Source of the DNA: Flavisphingopyxis soli
Lineage (GTDB): Bacteria > Pseudomonadota > Alphaproteobacteria > Sphingomonadales > Sphingomonadaceae
Length of the DNA stretch: 64,000 bases
Reading direction: 5' to 3'
Assembly: GCF_007995095.1 (NCBI RefSeq)
Contig: NZ_VOPY01000001.1
Coordinates: 459,001-523,000, forward strand
The notes under the pieces were generated by a model, which had not been told where the DNA came from, made no database searches, and was given only the letters and a program-made list of their open reading frames with translations. This document shows, in pieces, positions 61,639-64,000 of the stretch. Within the stretch, counting starts at the first letter, position 1. The number at the start of each line of letters is the position of its first letter. The position numbers were made by a program, and so were the translations under genes.

Positions 61639-62633
61639 GCGAAGTGCGCGGCGAACCGGGCCACGACGCCCCCACGCTGCTCACCCCGCGCGTCCTGATC
61701 CCGTTCATCATCTGCACGCTGATCTGGGGATCGACCTGGATCGTCATTCGCGGGCAATTGGGCGAAGTGCCGGTGACGTGGAGCGTCGCCTATCGCTTCT
61801 TCGTCGCCTCGTCCGCAATGTTCGCCTTCGCGCTGTGGAAGCGCAAGCCGCTCGGCCTGACGCGCGGTGGCCACGCGCTCGCGATGCTGATCGGCCTGAC
61901 CCAGTTCGTCGGCAATTTCAACTTCGTCTATCGCGCCGAACAATATGTCACCTCGGGGCTCGTCGCGGTGCTGTTCGCGCTGCTGATGGTGCCCAACACC
62001 GTCTTGTCGCGGATATTCCTCGGCAGCGGCCTGTCGCGGCGCTTTCTCCTTGGCGCGGGCATCGCGATCTGTGGCGTCGCGCTGATGATCGTGCGCGAAT
62101 ATCGCGCGATGGCGCTCGCCGGGGGCGATGCCGGCGGCGACGCGGTGTTGCTCGGCATCGGGCTGACGCTGGCGGGCGTATTCGCCGCCTCGATCGCCAA
62201 CGTCACGCAGGGCAGCCGCCTCGCCCGCGCGCAAGACATGGCGGTGATGCTCGCCTGGGCGATGCTCTATGGCGCACTTGGCGATGCCGCTTACGCCTGG
62301 ATCACCGCGGGCCCGCCGGTGATCGCGACCAATGCCGCCTATCTCGGCGGGATCGTCTATCTCGGCATCTTTGCCAGCGCGGTCGCCTTTCCGCTCTATT
62401 TCGGCATCATCCGCGAAGTAGGCCCCGGCCAGGCGGCGTGGTCGAGCATGCTCGTCCCGATCATCGCGATGCTGATCTCGACGGTGATGGAGGGCTATCA
62501 CTGGACGCCCAACGCGATCATCGGCGGTGTGCTCGCCTTCATCGGCCTCGCGATCGCGCTCAAGGCCCGCCCTGCGCGCCCCGTCGTCAGCGGCAACATG
62601 ACGCCGGTGGCGGTCGAGCCGCCCAAAGCCTGA
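61635..62633 (+). CDS. EamA/DMT-superfamily transporter
   Basis: 332 residues starting at GTG 61635, overlapping the aldolase stop. Ten predicted helices form two EamA halves; the first begins FIICTLIWGSTWIVIRGQLGEVP with FRF-like YRFFVASSAM, and the second ends VGPGQAAWSSMLVPIIAMLISTVMEGYHWTPNAIIGGVLAFIG. It is likely an exporter of amino acids or other metabolites, and its coupling to the threonine aldolase gene suggests an amino-acid-related substrate. It converges on murA. Confidence 0.9.
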   Translation: MSEVRGEPGHDAPTLLTPRVLIPFIICTLIWGSTWIVIRGQLGEVPVTWSVAYRFFVASSAMFAFALWKRKPLGLTRGGHALAMLIGLTQFVGNFNFVYRAEQYVTSGLVAVLFALLMVPNTVLSRIFLGSGLSRRFLLGAGIAICGVALMIVREYRAMALAGGDAGGDAVLLGIGLTLAGVFAASIANVTQGSRLARAQDMAVMLAWAMLYGALGDAAYAWITAGPPVIATNAAYLGGIVYLGIFASAVAFPLYFGIIREVGPGQAAWSSMLVPIIAMLISTVMEGYHWTPNAIIGGVLAFIGLAIALKARPARPVVSGNMTPVAVEPPKA

Positions 62634-62643
62634 TGCGATCTCT

Positions 62644-62665
62644 CCCCTCCTCTTCAGAGGAGGGG
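62644..62665. repeat. Palindromic repeat between convergent genes
   Basis: Arms CCCCTCCTC and GAGGAGGGG flank TTCA. Compared with the copies inside sufS, one base in each arm differs and the two changes are compensatory (C-G to T-A), keeping the stem. It lies between the convergent EamA and murA genes, a position suited to transcription termination from both sides. Confidence 0.85.
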
Positions 62666-62673
62666 CTAGACGT

Positions 62674-63957
62674 TTACCCCCCGTCGATGCGCTCGATATC
62701 GGCGCCGACCGCCTGGAGCTTTTCTTCGAGCCGCTCGTAACCGCGATCGAGGTGATAGATGCGGCTGACCTGCGTTTCACCTTCGGCGGCGAGGCCGGCG
62801 ATTATCAGGCTCATCGATGCGCGCAGGTCGGTCGCCATGACCGGCGCGCCCTTCAGGCCGTCGACGCCGCGAACGATCGCGGTGTGGCCGTCGACCCGGA
62901 TGTCGGCACCCATGCGGGCAAGCTCGGGAACGTGCATGTAGCGGTTCTCGAAGATCGTCTCGGTCAGCACGCTCGCGCCCTCGGCGAGCGTCAGCATCGC
63001 CATGAACTGCGCCTGCATGTCGGTGGCAAAGCCGGGATAGGGCGCGGTGGTCAGGTTGATGCCGCGCAGCTTGCCGTTCGATCCGACATGGACCGCATCG
63101 CCGCGCTGTTCGACCGTCGCGCCAGCATCGATCAGCGCATCGACCGTCGCCTGCATCTCGTCGATCCGCGCGCCAACCAGGTCGATCTCGCCGCCGGTGA
63201 TCAGCGCGGCGCAGGCATAGCTGCCCGCCTCGATGCGGTCGGGCATGACGTTGTAGGTCGCGCCGTGAAGCCGGTCGCGCCCCTCGATCGTCAGCGTCGC
63301 GCCGCCGATCCCGTCGATGCTCGCGCCCATCGCGACGAGGCATTTGCACAAATCGACGATCTCTGGCTCGCGCGCCGCATTCTCGATGACGCAGGTGCCC
63401 TTGGCGAGCGCGGCGGCCATCAGCGCGTTCTCGGTCGCACCGACCGAAACGACGGGGAAGCGATAGGTGCCGCCCGCCAGCCGCCCGCCCGGGGCGACCG
63501 CTTTGACATAGCCCGCGGCGATCTCGATCTCGGCGCCGAACGCCTCGAGCGCTTTCAAATGGAGGTCGATCGGGCGGTTGCCGATTGCGCAGCCGCCGGG
63601 CAACGACACCGTCGCCTCGCCGGTGCGCGCGAGCAACGGGCCGAGCACGAGGATCGAGGCGCGCATCTTGCGGACGATGTCGTACGGCGCCATCGTCGCG
63701 GTGATGCGGCTCGCGCGGATCGTCATGACCCGGCCGAAATCTTGCGGATGCGATCCCTCGATCATCGTTGTCGCGCCAAGCTGGTTGAGCAGGTGGCCGA
63801 AGCTGTCGACGTCGGCCAGCCGCGGCAGGTTGCGCAGCGTCAGCGGTTCGTCGGTGAGGAGTGCGCACGGCAACAGGGTAAGCGCGCTGTTCTTGGCGCC
63901 CGAAATCGGGATGCGCCCCTTGAGCGGGTTTCCGCCGCGAATGACAATTTGATCCAT
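62674..63957 (-). CDS. murA: UDP-N-acetylglucosamine 1-carboxyvinyltransferase
   Basis: 427 residues. It transfers enolpyruvate from PEP to UDP-GlcNAc, the first committed step of peptidoglycan synthesis. The fosfomycin-target cysteine is present at Cys123 in [14 protein letters not shown]; the start [27 protein letters not shown] and the end [18 protein letters not shown] are typical. No resistance-type Cys-to-Asp change is seen. The gene starts 43 bases from the right edge of the window; its promoter may lie outside. Confidence 0.96.
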   Translation of the reverse strand: MDQIVIRGGNPLKGRIPISGAKNSALTLLPCALLTDEPLTLRNLPRLADVDSFGHLLNQLGATTMIEGSHPQDFGRVMTIRASRITATMAPYDIVRKMRASILVLGPLLARTGEATVSLPGGCAIGNRPIDLHLKALEAFGAEIEIAAGYVKAVAPGGRLAGGTYRFPVVSVGATENALMAAALAKGTCVIENAAREPEIVDLCKCLVAMGASIDGIGGATLTIEGRDRLHGATYNVMPDRIEAGSYACAALITGGEIDLVGARIDEMQATVDALIDAGATVEQRGDAVHVGSNGKLRGINLTTAPYPGFATDMQAQFMAMLTLAEGASVLTETIFENRYMHVPELARMGADIRVDGHTAIVRGVDGLKGAPVMATDLRASMSLIIAGLAAEGETQVSRIYHLDRGYERLEEKLQAVGADIERIDGG

Positions 63958-64000
63958 CCAAGCGTCATACTGGCTCGGCTTTTCGACGCAAGCCGTCCGA

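Noticed and set aside
1-64000. CRISPR array, prophage, insertion sequence or tRNA/rRNA genes
   Set aside because: No regularly spaced direct repeats, integrase, transposase, terminal inverted repeats or tRNA-like cloverleaf sequence was found on either strand by reading; a covariance-model scan was not possible.

Overview
The window is about 64 kb of GC-rich (roughly 65 % by eye), densely coded chromosome from an alphaproteobacterium, most likely a member of the Sphingomonadales (Sphingopyxis/Sphingomonas-like). Supporting signs are a SciP/DUF1153 cell-cycle regulator, an EcfG-type (GGAAC...GTT) stress promoter in front of a GlsB/YeaQ gene, an SUF operon headed by an Rrf2 regulator, an STAS-fused Mla lipid transporter, and interspersed palindromic repeats of the CTTCGACAGGCTCAG and CCCCTCCCC/GGGGAGGGG types that are common in sphingomonads. 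No rRNA, tRNA, CRISPR array, phage or insertion sequence was seen. No stretch over 300 bases lacks a gene or a described signal.

Layout. 1-8.6 kb: edge of a SIMPL-domain gene, coupled glyoxalase genes gloA-gloB, a small lipoprotein, then fadD-like, ggt and pyrD on the minus strand and a DUF885 lipoprotein on the plus strand. 8.6-14.7 kb: an SUF iron-sulfur operon (Rrf2 regulator, sufB, a small unknown membrane protein, sufC, sufD, sufS, sufT, sufA), mostly joined by 4-base start/stop overlaps; sufS carries an in-frame pair of palindromic repeats. 14.7-17.2 kb: phhA (phenylalanine hydroxylase), whose leader has five consecutive Tyr codons and mutually exclusive hairpins, followed by a cytochrome P450 gene. 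17.3-25.8 kb: a Tyr/Gly-rich lipoprotein, then a long minus-strand run (cbpA-like, yihY-like, fabI, aroC, a lipoprotein, an SLC13 permease and a DAACS symporter).

26-34 kb: a coupled pdxH-CDF-phzF operon, an orphan Imm26-like gene, PilZ, YdeI-like and serine hydrolase genes, mnmA, the sciP operon and glsB. 34.4-38.8 kb: an RND efflux adaptor and pump. 38.9-45 kb: DUF445, an epimerase, an M48 protease and pepN. 45-48.6 kb: an Mla-type ABC lipid transporter (permease, ATPase, MCE protein, lipoprotein). 48.7-54.2 kb: a Cys/Met-metabolism PLP enzyme, then lgt-midA-pgeF-SLC13. 54.2-58.5 kb: an acyl-CoA ligase, a cytochrome b561 followed by a 35-codon remnant of a molybdopterin oxidoreductase, cfa, and a headless gene fragment. 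58.6-64 kb: argG-DUF1345-threonine aldolase-EamA, convergent with murA across a palindromic repeat.

Most genes are core metabolism and envelope functions. The unusual content lies in regulation and small structures: the Tyr-codon attenuator of phhA, the repeat inside sufS, the foreign-looking membrane ORF in the suf operon, and two decaying gene remnants.
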